In this document: positions 45,501 through 58,100 of the stretch, in pieces | How positions within the stretch are numbered: the stretch's first letter is position 1 | How the letters are laid out: every line of letters starts with the position of its first letter | Assembly (NCBI GenBank): GCA_002205965.3 | Contig: NADL03000691.1 | Span: 62,001 to 126,000, forward strand | Length of the DNA stretch: 64,000 bases | Reading direction: 5' to 3' | From: Kappaphycus alvarezii | Taxonomy: Eukaryota > Rhodophyta > Florideophyceae > Gigartinales > Solieriaceae | Position numbers and translations under genes: made by a program | The notes under the pieces: model-generated | Told to the model about the DNA's origin: nothing | Seen by the model: the letters and a program-made list of their open reading frames with translations, nothing else | Databases searched by the model: none

Positions 45501-47439
45501 GTGGATCCAGAGAAAACGAAAAAAATAAAGTTGGCACCAAGGCCCGCTTCAAAGACGGAGGTCCGAAGCTTCTTAGGACTGGCCTCATATTACAGAAGAT
45601 TTATCAAAGATTTCGCCAAGACTGCAGCACCGTTACATGCCAGCACTACGAAGAACGGAAAATTTTACTGGAACAAGGAAATGGAAACTGCATTTCAGGA
45701 GCTTAAAGATAAGCTATGTGTCCCCCCAGTTCTCATGTACCCAGATTTCAAGAGACCATTCGTTGTGGAGACAGATGCCTCAGAACGGTCTTTGGGTGCC
45801 GTTTTGTCCCAAAAAGATGAAAACGGAAGACTACACCCTGTTCAATTCGCAAGCCGAACTCTGAATGATGCGGAAAAGAGATACTCAGTCTGCGAGAAAG
45901 AAGCGCTAGCTGTCGTCTTCGCGCTGAAAAAGTTTCGCGTATACCTTTTATCACTCGAGAAATTTGTCTTGATAACTGATCACCAGGCACTTAAACAGCA
46001 TTCCAAAAGAAGGATGTACATCACCGCTTGGCCCGATGGCTCGACATTTTCGCAGAATATCGGTTTGAAATTGTGTATAGACCCGGACGCAATAATCAGC
46101 CTGCCGATTACCTATCCCGCTTGAGGGACGCACTGATTCCAAATGAAAAAGCTTCGGAGGACATCGTCGGAGTCGCCGAGTTGCAGTTGCCGAACGATAA
46201 CGAGTACGAAGCTAATATTCACGGACTGATCAAATTCCTCGATGGACTAGAAATGAGAAAGGTTGATCTTGAACACAGAAATTGGGTACGCAGGAATCAA
46301 AAGGCTTTTACATTGTGGAATGGGAAACTCTTCCGGCACACTAAAGCCGGTCCCCGACTAGTGGCCCCTTTGAAAGAAAGAATGAAGATCTTGAGGACTT
46401 TCCATGATGAGCTAGGGCATTGGGATCTCGAAACAACCAAAAAATTCGTAACTGAGAGATTCTGGTGGCCCGGTATCCATAAGGACGTCTATAATTTCGT
46501 GAAAAGCTGCGACAACTGCCAAAAATTCACTCCAATACGGAAGTATAAGACAACTCTAAGTTTTCCAGTTTCCGGTCTCTTTGAAACCTTCTCAATTGAC
46601 TTGCGGGCCCGTTCAAGGAAACTCTTCCGGAAACAAATATCTCCTTATAGGGGTGGAACATCTTACTGGATGGCCAATAGCAGTTGCAGTTGAGGAGGCA
46701 AATGCTGAGGTGGTACTGAGATTCATCGAAAAAGAAATAATTGAACCGTTTGGTCTTCCAAAAAGGATCATCTCGGATAACGCCCTTTGTTTTACTGCAA
46801 CTTCACTGCTTCGTTTTTTGGAAGAGAAAGGGATTCAGCTGAAGACCGTTCTCGCATACGCTCCTATGTCCAACGGGAAAGCGGAGAGGATGGTTGGAAC
46901 CATCAAACGAGCAATATCGAAAACTATGTCGGAGAATGAAATCCAGTGGAAGATGCCTTACCAAAAGTGTTATACGGCTATCGTCGAAGAAGAGGAAGAA
47001 ATGGACGCTCACCATTCGAGCTAATGTACGGAAGGGCTCCTAGAATGTTACAGAGAGACATGGAAACAAATATTATCGATGAAGAGAGTAGGGAAGTTGA
47101 ACTACTGGCCACCGAAGGCTGGAGATCACACCGCGCGCTAACACAGACAAGAAATAAGGATGCAGAACCTGCAGTCAGAACCTTTTCAGTTGGCTCTAAA
47201 GTACTTGTAGTACATGGAAAAGCAATGCAGCAGGCTGTGAAGTGGCCGGCCTTCCAAACCAAGTACTCGAACCCTTGCATCGTCACGGAGGAAAGACACC
47301 CGCACTATCAGCTCTGTTCAAGCTCAGGGAAGAGATCAAGGAGGGCCATCCATGCACGTCGTCTGGTCCCTTACCATCAGAGGCCTGAAGAATTCCTTCT
47401 CACACAGGACTATGCGCAACCACGGGGCATACTCATCTT

Positions 47440-48500
47440 TAACTATAGAATGATTCCTATGGGAGGAAAAAGGGCCTGGGAATGGATCATCTCGGTTACG
47501 CGGGACTACTACGAACTCCACGTAATCATCCATTTCTACATTAATATATGCCTATGTTTTCGTACGTTGAACGGACCATTGCTACCTGAAGAAGATTTCC
47601 GACTATTAATAAGAGTTCTATTTTCATTCCAAAACGGAAGGTTCACGGAAGCAGGTCCAGAGTTTGTGGAGGTAATATATCATTACTCTATAGGAAGATA
47701 TGGAATGGTAGCTGCTGGAGACTTGTCGCAAACGTATCTGAATATTATCCGTCCAATTTACGTATTTCTCAAGAACAACCAAGATGTGCGACTGAGAGGT
47801 TACGCCTTACCCCGGATATGGAATAAGGCTGTCCCGTATCCTCTATGGGAACCTTACGTTTCTCCGCCACAAATTGGGAACGTTGGAGGCGGCGAGGATC
47901 CTCCTGAAGCAGTGATGATGACCAGAGGAGGACCTTCGGAGACAACAACCCGCCCAGAAGAGGTTCCGGTCGTCCCCCGAGAGGACCTCGTGCAGGTCCC
48001 AGTACGTCAGGAGCTGGTCGCGGCGATTCATCGGGACCGTCCACCACAACTTCATCTCTAGCTCTGCTTCACAACCATGCACAGCATACAGTCGGAAGAA
48101 GAAGATTATCTTTTTGGCTGCGCAATATCTCCGAGGATGCGAACGATGCGCAGGTCATTTCTTATTTCATGATAAGCATCTGTTTATGTTTTAGGGCGCT
48201 ACATGGACCGCACTTATCTTACGAAGATTCGTTCTTGATGATGCGCGTCTTCTTTTCTTATCGGCATCCATTCCTCCGGCATCTTCCAGAAGAGTTTGCA
48301 TATCACATATATTTTTTCACTCTTGGAAGATTCGGAAGAGTCAGGAAGAAGAATGTATTCAACCCCACCTCGATGTTATCAAACCAATATATGAGCTATG
48401 CTACAAAGTGAGGTACCAGTAATGCGAACCTACTTTTTAGAGCATCATATTGGTAATCAGTTGCATCCGTACCGTTTGAGAGACCATACATTTTATCAAT
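47440..48500 (+). other. E1 post-integrase region with a duplicated module
   Basis: Downstream of the integrase core the same type of segment occurs twice: about 47536-47840 (INICLCFRTLNGPLLPEEDF, then IYHYSIGRYGMV and IIRPIYVFL) and about 48170-48480 (ISICLCFRALHGPHLSYEDS, then YFFTLGRFGRV). I know no such domain in Ty3 elements, and no chromodomain is visible. It is the same in E2. Confidence 0.75.
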
Positions 48501-48558
48501 AAGACAGAGAGCACTAACGGAAGCAGAAGAAGAGCAGTGACGCCCGGGACGTTCGCCT

Positions 48559-48572
48559 TAAGAAAGGGGGCG
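48559..48572 (+). other. E1 polypurine tract
   Basis: AAGAAAGGGGGCG directly before the 3' LTR, the usual site for plus-strand priming. Confidence 0.7.
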
Positions 48573-50037
48573 TGTAATAAAAAAATGACCCTCCCCTCAT
48601 TTAATACAGGAAATGGTCCTCCCTTCATGTAATGCAGGAAATGGTCCTCCCTTCGTGTAATCCAGCAACCTACAACGATCCCGCCCCTAACTTCTCCACC
48701 GTCATTTCCAAATTTACTTCCATTTTATCTAGATATTTTTATACTGTATTTAACCCTCTGAATCGACCCCGAATCAAGTCCTTTTCCCTTTTAGCTTACC
48801 TCCTCCTCCAAATTCGCCTTTTTTGAGAAGAAGGGCGCAAATGCACTACTGCAAAATCCCTTGCAGATTTATTTTACCTATTCCTAATCTATAGAACCAG
48901 CCCCGGGAGCCTATTTAAACCCCTTATTCTAAGTTCCAAATGCCCCCGATCATTTTACTCATCACCCCTCTCCCCCACACACACAAAACACCCTACTTTG
49001 TCTCCCGTTCCCCAACGTCTTTCAAAATGAACAAACTTCGCCCCTCTGTCCCTATTTCCTAAAACCGCCCTTCCCGTCCAATCAATGGCCTTCGTCTCGC
49101 CGCCTACGGGCCAACCGATGCCGACGACTACATCCGGCGGCAAACAAAGAAGCAAATCATGAGTTCGTTCGCCGCCTCTTCATAGAAGAAGAAGCGAGGG
49201 AGGTAAGTGAGGGAGAGGCTGGAAGGTCGGGAGGAGAGCGGGGAGTCCTTCGAGGAATGGTTAGCCCCTGAGCTAGTGTATGAGGCTCAGGAGGAGGATG
49301 AGGAGGATGAGGATGGGGAGGAGGAGGAGGATGAGGAGGATGAGGATGGGGAGGAGGAGGAGGATGAGGGAACAGGGGGCATGGAAATTGTTGGACTGGT
49401 GGGGCCTTGAATGGAGAGTATGGATCAAGTTGTGCCCACGATGGAACCGAATGGAGTTATCTTTAGTAGTCTAGATATCTCCCAGGGGGGAACAGAGAGC
49501 TGTGAGCCATTCGCAGATATTTGTGGGGACTGCTTGGACAGCATGGATATTTTAGAGGAGTTGTTTGGATCTGATTTAGAGAATGGGAAATAAGAGGACC
49601 AAATTAGTTGTTAGTTTCTTAAGTATCATTTGCTTAGAGTATATTGTCCACACAAAGTATTTTTATGCATTTCCTGGTATCTTCTGTAGTTTTGTTCGGA
49701 CTTTAGGGGTAACCAAAAGTCTATATAAGCTGAGTAAACTTCTTCCTCATGGAGAGGTCAAGCAAGTTGGCAGACAACATCAGGTCAAGCTCCGAGTAGT
49801 AGAAAGTTGAGAGTCAACTTCAGACCCAAGAAACCTTTTTCTTGCGCTAGTCGCAGATCGTCGGTGGTAGATCCTGCCCCTTTTATACTTGCTTGTAGCT
49901 TCCTCAACTCTCTTCTATATACACTCCCTTTTGTTCGTTCAACAATACCACGGTAGCACTTTTTTGGCGCTCGCTACACCTCCTTTTCAGGGTAATTGGT
50001 TCTGAAGGTCTCTTCCCCCGCCGATTTACCCCTATCA
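48573..50037 (+). repeat. 3' LTR of E1
   Basis: About 1465 bp, TGTAATA...TATCA, followed by the GGGGA target duplicate. GAGGAT array 49288-49370. Confidence 0.93.
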
Positions 50038-50299
50038 GGGGATTACAGAGAAACTAACATGCGAAGGGGGATGAGAGAGGAACTGATCGAAAATGCATCT
50101 GGTAAGAACTTGACGCGCTTCGTAGGAGCTTTTTCGAGTGTCATATCAACCACCCTTTTTCGCTCGAAAAGGCCCGGGGGATCCCTCTCTTGCACTGCTC
50201 ACGCGAGTGACGATTTTTGCGGCGATTTTCGTCAACCCCCGCCGATATCGGCTGTCCCTGCTTAAAGATCTGCTGTTAGGTCAGCCCATAGCCTTTGGT

Positions 50300-53200
50300 T
50301 GGTCCTTCTGGAGCACCCCATTCCGACCCTGAAACTTGCAGACACCTGCAAGCGAAGGGACAAACCCTGGGCCTACCCCTTCTCGTCCTACTATTCCTTT
50401 GCGAACCTCGTCTTTACACCCTACTCCGTATCCTCTGTCCGTTTCGCGGCCGACCTTGGCTCAAAACGCTACTTTAGAGTCGTTGGCGATAGCCTAAGAT
50501 CACCCGCATCCTTTGCATACTTCTTCGTTCACTCCAAAATCGGCATCGGCTGGTCATCCTCTTTCTTGTGTGGTCTCTCCACAGTTGATCATACCCTTGC
50601 CGTACCTCAGCTTGCCCATCCCAGGATCCCAACCGTATTCTTCCGTAATTTCTTATCCTTTAGCCGATTCCGGCTTTTCTGACCAACGTGTTCCTGAAGA
50701 TATCCCCACAGAGTTGAAAACTGAAGTATCGCGTTTGTCGCGTAGGCTCACTGAAGTTGAAAATCAACTGCTGAAGGAACACCGTAAAATACGCATAGAA
50801 TCGACACCCGATATAGACAAAAACGTATACTCATTACGATATCTGTGTAGTGACGATAATAGTCTCGTTGAAGAGCGCTGTACTCATGCGCCCCCCGCTG
50901 AAGAACAGCAACAGTTGAAAGATCAGCAGCAATCTGCAACAATGACCATATTGAACTAAGCCGTGTCTCGACTGGAAACGCGGACGGAACGCACGGAAAA
51001 GAAAGACCAATCGCCGACACTGGCAGAACTGGAAATCGTGCAGCCCTAAGACCCCGACGATCGTCGTCATTCAAAGTCACGGCGACTTCGGCAACGATCC
51101 TTCGCTGCGGCAAAGAGTCGAAAGGCTCAACACAAACGGCGATCTAAAGCGCACTCTTCCCCAGAATCATCTCCTTTGGAGAGTTCATCTGAGTCGTCTT
51201 CAACATCTGATTTCAAACCGAACCGCATGTTCAAACATCAACGGAAATCAGCAAAAACATCCCCTAGTTCGCGCACGACGCGCAGGTAAAGAGGACTCCG
51301 TCACTCGGGACTCAAGGAGATAGTTCCTCCTATCCCACTCTTTGACGAGCTTCTCAGGTACCGCACCTATCGGTTGCTCTCTACGCATCAAACCCGTTCA
51401 AGAAAGAGTTCCGCCAAATTGGCTCTCTTGTGAAACGCATGGAGGTCACCCTCAGAGAAGTTGTCTTTTCCGGGACCGATCCCGTACTTATACTAGATTT
51501 TCTAGTGCGCTTCGTAGACGAAACCAACACTCTGGGCATGTCGAAAGCTCAAGCCTTGGCCCACCCTCTTTCCTAATCGGAGAAGCGGCAATACAGTTCA
51601 AGAGCGCTCGGTCATCAAGTGGATTATCCACATGGCCCGAAGCAGTTAAGTACCTGCTGCATAATTTCGCGACGCCGAGTGAGCTGCGAGAATCAGTGGA
51701 ACAGTTCCAGAATACACGATAGAAATCTGGAGAAACCGAACGTGGATTTGGTACAAGGTTGTCTAGTGCAGTAAACCGCTGCGGGAATGTATTCCTGAGT
51801 GGGAAATAATGACCACTTTTATTTACGGAATCAACCCAACAAGCCGTTCCCTCGTAGTGAGATATCGCGAATCAACCCCTCGTCACATGTTGAATTTCAA
51901 TCAGTTATTTCACTATGCACAGGATGAGTGCGACGCTCAACGCGCCCGGCAATCTATCGCTATGGAAGTTCCGAGGAAATCCTCGCGACCAGGCAGTCAA
52001 CTGTTGAGGTCATCTCGCGGAACAACCCGCATCTCTGGTCTTATAAGTGATCACTCCGTTTCTCTTTCTACGACGCTACCGTCTCGATTTTCTTCGTTGA
52101 ACGCCAACACTCAAGATACAGGTGACCTTCAACTTTTACAAGTGGCCTTGTCGGATCCCACCTCGGACTTGCCGTCCACGTTGAATAAAAGCAGCGCATC
52201 TGCGGATACGGTGCTGTTTGTAGCTCCCCAGCAGTTTTCTGCACCGCATTTGCCCTTTATATCGCAAGCTCAGGCCGGAAGGATCCATCCGGGATGGGCT
52301 AAAGCACCAATTGGGAAAACCGCACGCTTTTCTCGAGATCATCTCGTTTGTCAATCCTGTTATAGCAGAGGGCATATCTCATCCGGCTGTGATTTGAAAG
52401 TCAATTTGCTGACCATTCTGCAGCATTATGAAGCACTCAGTGACGCTGACCGTGCGCGGGTACCCGCAAAATCCTATCAAAATGTCGGTGTCATGTTTGG
52501 CATGAATAAGTCGATTTCGACAGATGCCCCGGAACAGGAATACCACACTCCCACGGTTCGTCCCTTCCCTCGTTCAAATACTCATCCTCAACAAATTCTT
52601 ATTCGCCCTCCTATGGACTCAAAAAAATGCAAGAGGTTCCCTCCTCCGCTGCTGGGAGGTCCGATGTCGACAGCGACCACACTACGCATGCGACGACGCG
52701 GTCGGAACCTTCAGGATATCCTCAAGCGGGGACTACCCCGAACAGCCTTACCAAAGCGGCATCCCGCAAAGGCTTCATTCAACGCCCTTTTCAGAGATAT
52801 GCTCCACCACATAGACGATACTTTAGGATATTTTGGGCCACAACCAACAATAATTTTCAAATATTAAACCACCCCACATTTCTCCCATAGACTATCTTAC
52901 GTCATGGTTATGGCGAAGCGTAACTTCGAAGTTTTCGCAGGTATCGGCGCAGGGACCAGCTTGCTCCTTCGGAAACTGTCAGTCCTCGATACGGGCGCCG
53001 GCCCTAATTTTATTCGTCGAAGGGACCTGTCTTCGCACGCTGTCATCCGACGAGGGGTACTCCCGCCAATACGCGATGATAATAACAAAACGCTGAAAAC
53101 AGCTGGAGAAGTGTAATTGATAGTCCGTCTGGGACGAAGAATTGTGAACCTTTTCTACATCTTTTGTGAACGTTTAGCAGCATCAATCATCCTAGGTTGT

Positions 53201-53807
53201 GATTTTCTCGACCGATATGTCGAGGGAATCTACCTGCGTAAGAGATATGTCGAACTCGACGATGAAACTCCAGTTCCGATTACGAGGGGACCTCTCACTA
53301 AAGTTTCTCCTACCGCTTCGCAGAAACCTGCACCGCCGCCGGATATTCATGGCCGAATGTCTCCGAAAATTCGAGTCGCAAAGACCACAGTACTAACCCT
53401 GAATCACAAAGGTGGATATTGGTCGTCACCGACAAAAGTGGCGTTATCGCCTTGCAACCTTTGGAAACAACTCCAGGAATTCTGGCGACGAACTGCGTCG
53501 CTCAAGCTCAAGTGGAATCTAAGCGGCCATTACGCATCTTAGTCGCGAAGTTCTCGGAAAAAACGGCCGGCTCCATGCAGGTCAGGTCGTTGCAGTGGCT
53601 CTTCCGCACCCTTTTGCAACACTGCCAAGCCACTTAACACTTGCTGATGTCTTAGGCATAAGTATAGTCTCCACGACCAACATAGCTACCTCGCCGCCAG
53701 GAGATAACGCGGACTCCCGCAAAGGCAAACCAAACGCAGATACGTGCAATAAAAAGAAGGAAGTAGATGTGACTATAAGCAGACTGGAAAGTAACGTTGA
53801 ATGTGCT
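50300..53807 (+). mobile_element. Older Ty3/gypsy-like element E3, Gag-protease part (fossil)
   Basis: Unrelated in sequence to E1/E2. A coiled-coil-like region (TELKTEVSRLSRRLTEVENQ near 50710) is followed by Ser/Arg-rich text. The Gag core is near 51440-51720 (DFLVRFVDETNTLGMSKAQA; SSGLSTWPEAVKYLLHNFAT). Gag continues to 52520 with a zinc knuckle CQSCYSRGHISSGC near 52350. A retropepsin-like VLDTGAGPNFIRRR near 52985 is followed by SIILGCDFLDRYVEGIYL near 53185. No RT or integrase remains before E2's truncated LTR begins at 53808. Several breaks. A diverged 45-bp unit lies at 52851-52888. Boundaries and LTRs were not found. Confidence 0.75.
52851..52888 (-). repeat. 45-bp dispersed unit, diverged copy 12
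   Basis: Minus strand GGGAGAAATGTGGGGTGGTT, then TAATATTTGAAAATTAT; it is close to the diverged copy at 18.35 kb. It lies within E3. Confidence 0.4.
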
Positions 53808-55122
53808 CTGCGACCAGCTTAGGAAAAATGTTTCTCGGGTCTGAAGTTGACTCTCAACTTCCTACTACTCGGAGCTTGACCTGATGTTGTCTGCCAACTT
53901 GCTTGACCTCTCCATGAGGAAGACGTTTACTCAGCTTATCTAGACTTTTGTCTACCCCTAACGTCCGAACAAAACTACAGAAGATACCAGGAAATGCATA
54001 AAAATACTTTGTGTGGACAATATACTCTAAGCAAATGATACTTAAGAAACTAACAACTAATTTGGTCTTCTTATTTCCCATTCTCTAAATCAGATCCAAA
54101 CAACTCCTCTAAAATATCCATGCTGTCCAAGCAGTCCCCACAAAATATCTGCGAACGGCTCACAGCTCTCTATTCCCCTGGGAGATATCTAGACTACCAA
54201 AGATAACTCCATTCGGTTCCATCGTGGGCACAACTTGATCCATACTCTCCATTCAAGGCCCCACCAGTCCAACAATTTCCATGCCCCCTGTTCCCTCATC
54301 CTCCTCCTCCTCCCCATCCTCATCCTCCTCATCCTCCTCCTCCTCCCCATCCTCATCCTCCTCATCCTCCTCCTGAGCCTCATACACTAGCTCAGGGGCT
54401 AACCATTCCTCGAAGGACTCCCCGCTCTCCTCCCGACCTTCCAGCCTCTCCCTCACTTACCTCCCTCGCTTCTTCTTCTATGAAGAGGCGGCGAACGAAC
54501 TCAATGATTTGCTTCTTTGTTTGCCGCCGGATGTAGTCGTCGGCATCGGTTGGCCCGTAGGCGGCGAGTCGAAGGCCATTGATGGACATGAAGGGCGGTA
54601 TTTGGAAGTAGGGACAGAGGGGCGAAGGTTGTTAATTTTGATAGACGTTGGGGAACGCGAGGCAATGTAGGGTGTTTGGTGTGTGTGGGGGGAGAGGGGT
54701 GATGAGTAAAATGATCGGGGGCATTTGGAACTTAGAATAGAGGGGTTTAAATAGGCTCCCGGGGCTGGTTCTATAGATTGGAATAGGTAAAATAAATCTG
54801 CAAGGGATTTTGCAGTAGTGCATTTGCGCCCTTCTTCTCAAAAAAGGCGAATTTGGAGGAGGAGGTAAGCTAAAAGGGAAAAGGGACTTGATTCGGGGTC
54901 GATTCAGAGGGTTAAATACAGTATAAAAATATCTAGATAAAACGGAAGTAAATTTGGAAATGACGATGGGAGAAGTTAGGGGCGGGATCGTTGTAGGTTG
55001 CTGGATTACACGAAAGAAGGACCATTTCCTGTATTACATGAAGGGAGTACGATTTCCTGTATTACATGAAGGAAGGACCATTTCCTGTATTAAATGAGGG
55101 GAGGACCATTTTTTGTATTACA
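53808..55122 (-). repeat. Truncated 3' LTR of E2
   Basis: It starts (minus sense) at TGTAATACA, 55122, next to the polypurine tract. It ends abruptly at 53808 within the LTR, where E3 sequence begins. GAGGAT array 54297-54375 (as its complement). Confidence 0.88.
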
Positions 55123-58100
55123 CGCCCCCTTTCTTAAGGCGAACGTCCCGGGCCGTCACTGCTCTTCTTCTGCTTCCGTTTGTGCTCTCTGTCTTATTGA
55201 TAAAATGTATGGTCTCTCAAACGGTACGGATGCAACTGATTACCAATATGATGCTCTAAAAAGTAGGTTCGCATTACTGGTACCTCACTTTGTAGCATAG
55301 CCTCATATATTGGTTTGATAACATCGAGGTGGGGTTGAATACATTCTTCTTCCGTGACTCTTCCGAATCTTCCAAGAGTGAAAAAATATATGTGATATGC
55401 AAACTCTTCTGGAAGATGCCGGAGGAATGGATGCCGATAAGAAAAGAAGACGCGCATCATCAAGAACGAATCTTCGTAAGATAAGTGCGGTCCATGTAGC
55501 GCCCTAAAACATAAACAGATGCTTATCATGAAATAAGAAATGACCTGCGCATCGTTCGCATCCTCGGAGATATTGCGCAGCCAAAAAGATAATCTTCTTC
55601 TTCCGACTGTATGCTGTGCATGGTTGTGAAGCAGAGCTAGAGATGAAGTTGTGGTGGACGGTCCGATGAATGGCCGCGACCAGCTCCTGACGTACTGGGA
55701 CCTGCACGAGGTCCTCTCGGGGGACGACCGGAACCTCTTCTGGGCGGGTTGTTGTCTCCGAAGGTCCTCCTCTGGTCATCATCACTGCTTCAGGAGGATC
55801 CTCGCCGCCTCCAACGTTCCCAATTTGTGGCGGAGAAACGTAAGGTTCCCATAGAGGATACGGGACCAGCCTGTATTCCATATCCGGGGGTAAGGCGTAA
55901 CCTCTCAGTCGCACATCTTGGTTGTTCTTGAGAAATACGTAAATTGGACGGATAATATTCAGATACGTTTGCGACAAGTCTCCAGCAGCTACCATTCCAT
56001 ATCTTCCTATAGAGTAATGATATATTACCTCCACAAACTCTGGACCTGCTTCCGTGAACCTTCCGTTTTGGAATGAAAATAGAACTCTTATTAATAGTCG
56101 GAAATCTTCTTCAGGTAGCAATGGTCCGTTCAACGTACGAAAACATAGGCATATATTAATGTAGAAATGGATGATTACGTGGAGTTCGTAGTAGTCCCGC
56201 GTAACCGAGATGATCCATTCCCAGGCCCTTTTTCCTCCCATAGGAATCATTCTATAGTTAAAGATGAGTATGCCCCGTGGTTGCGCATAGTCCTGTGTGA
56301 GAAGGAATTCTTCAGGCCTCTGATGGTAAGGGACCAGACGACGTGCATGGATGGCCCTCCTTGATCTCTTCCCTGAGCTTGAACAGAGCTGATAGTGCGG
56401 GTGTCTTTCCTCCGTGACGATGCAAGGGTTCGAGTACTTGGTTTGGAAGGCCGGCCACTTCACAGCCTGCTGCATTGCTTTTCCATGTACTACAAGTACT
56501 TTAGAGCCAACTGAAAAGGTTCTGACTGCAGGTTCTGCATCCTTATTTCTTGTCTGTGTTAGCGCGCGGTGTGATCTCCAGCCTTCGGTGGCCAGTAGTT
56601 CAACTTCCCTACTCTCTTCATCGATAATATTTGTTTCCATGTCTCTCTGTAACATTCTAGGAGCCCTTCCGTACATTAGCTCGAATGGTGAGCGTCCATT
56701 TCTTCCTCTTCTTCGACGATAGCCGTATAACACTTTTGGTAAGGCATCTTCCCACTGGATTTCATTCTCCGACATAGTTTTCGATATTGCTCGTTTGATG
56801 GTTCCAACCATCCTCTCCGCTTTCCCGTTGGACATAGGAGCGTATGCGAGAACGGTCTTCAGCTGAATCCCTTTCTCTTCCAAAAAACGAAGCAGTGAAG
56901 TTGCAGTAAAACAAAGGGCGTTATCCGAGATGATCCTTTTTGGAAGACCAAACGGTTCAATTATTTCTTTTTCGATGAATCTCAGTACCACCTCAGCATT
57001 TGCCTCCTCAACTGCAACTGCTATTGGCCATCCAGTAAGATGTTCCACCCCTATAAGGAGATATTTGTTTCCGGAAGAAGTTTCCTTGAACGGGCCCGCA
57101 AAGTCAATTGAGAAGGTTTCAAAGAGACCGGAAACTGGAAAACTTAGAGTTGTCTTATACTTCCGTATTGGAGTGAATTTTTGGCAGTTGTCGCAGCTTT
57201 TCACGAAATTATAGACGTCCTTATGGATACCGGGCCACCAGAATCTCTCAGTTACGAATTTTTTGGTTGTTTCGAGATCCCAATGCCCTAGCTCATCATG
57301 GAAAGTCCTCAAGATCTTCATTCTTTCTTTCAAAGGGGCCACTAGTCGGGGACCGGCTTTAGTGTGCCGGAAGAGTTTCCCATTCCACAATGTAAAAGCC
57401 TTTTGATTCCTGCGTACCCAATTTCTGTGTTCAAGATCAACCTTTCTCATTTCTAGTCCATCGAGGAATTTGATCAGTCCGTGAATATTAGCTTCGTACT
57501 CGTTATCGTTCGGCAACTGCAACTCGGCGACTCCGACGATGTCCTCCGAAGCTTTTTCATTTGGAATCAGTGCGTCCCTCAAGCGGGATAGGTAATCGGC
57601 AGGCTGATTATTGCGTCCGGGTCTATACACAATTTCAAACCGATATTCTGCGAAAATGTCGAGCCATCGGGCCAAGCGGTGATGTACATCCTTTTTTGGA
57701 ATGCTGTTTAAGTGCCTGGTGATCAGTTATCAAGACAAATTTCTCGAGTGATAAAAGGTATACGCGAAACTTTTTCAGCGCGAAGACGACAGCTAGCGCT
57801 TCTTTCTCGCAGACTGAGTATCTCTTTTCCGCATCATTCAGAGTTCGGCTTGCGAATTGAACAGGGTGTAGTCTTCCGTTTTCATCTTTTTGGGACAAAA
57901 CGGCACCCAAAGACCGTTCTGAGGCATCTGTCTCCACAACGAATGGTCTCTTGAAATCTGGGTACATGAGAACGGGGGGACACATAGCTTATCTTTAAGC
58001 TCCTGAAATGCAGTTTCCATTTCCTTGTTCCAGTAAAATTTTCCGTTCTTCGTAGTGCTGGCATGTAACGGTGCTGCAGTCTTGGCGAAATCTTTGATAA

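Larger units (their letters stand above)
40966..50037 (+). mobile_element. Ty3/gypsy retrotransposon E1 (young fossil)
   Basis: A complete-length but broken element with both LTRs (40966-42505 and 48573-50037) and a perfect 5-bp target duplication GGGGA at 40961-40965 and 50038-50042. LTRs begin TGTAATA and end TATCA. Parts in order: primer site from 42508; Gag from 42595; protease with LFDSGAVPNLI near 44030; RT with LRFCVDYRQLN and YIDDVVIFS near 45330; RNase H with VVETDASERSLGAVLS near 45770; integrase with HDELGHWD and CDNCQKF zinc finger and DDE blocks at 46400-47000; then a post-integrase region; polypurine tract before 48573. RT before integrase identifies Ty3/gypsy. About five to ten breaks. 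High LTR similarity indicates a young insertion. Confidence 0.95.

Noticed and set aside
48573-48670. CRISPR-like spaced repeats
   Set aside because: The ~28-bp units are contiguous tandem repeats in an LTR of a eukaryotic element, with no spacers.
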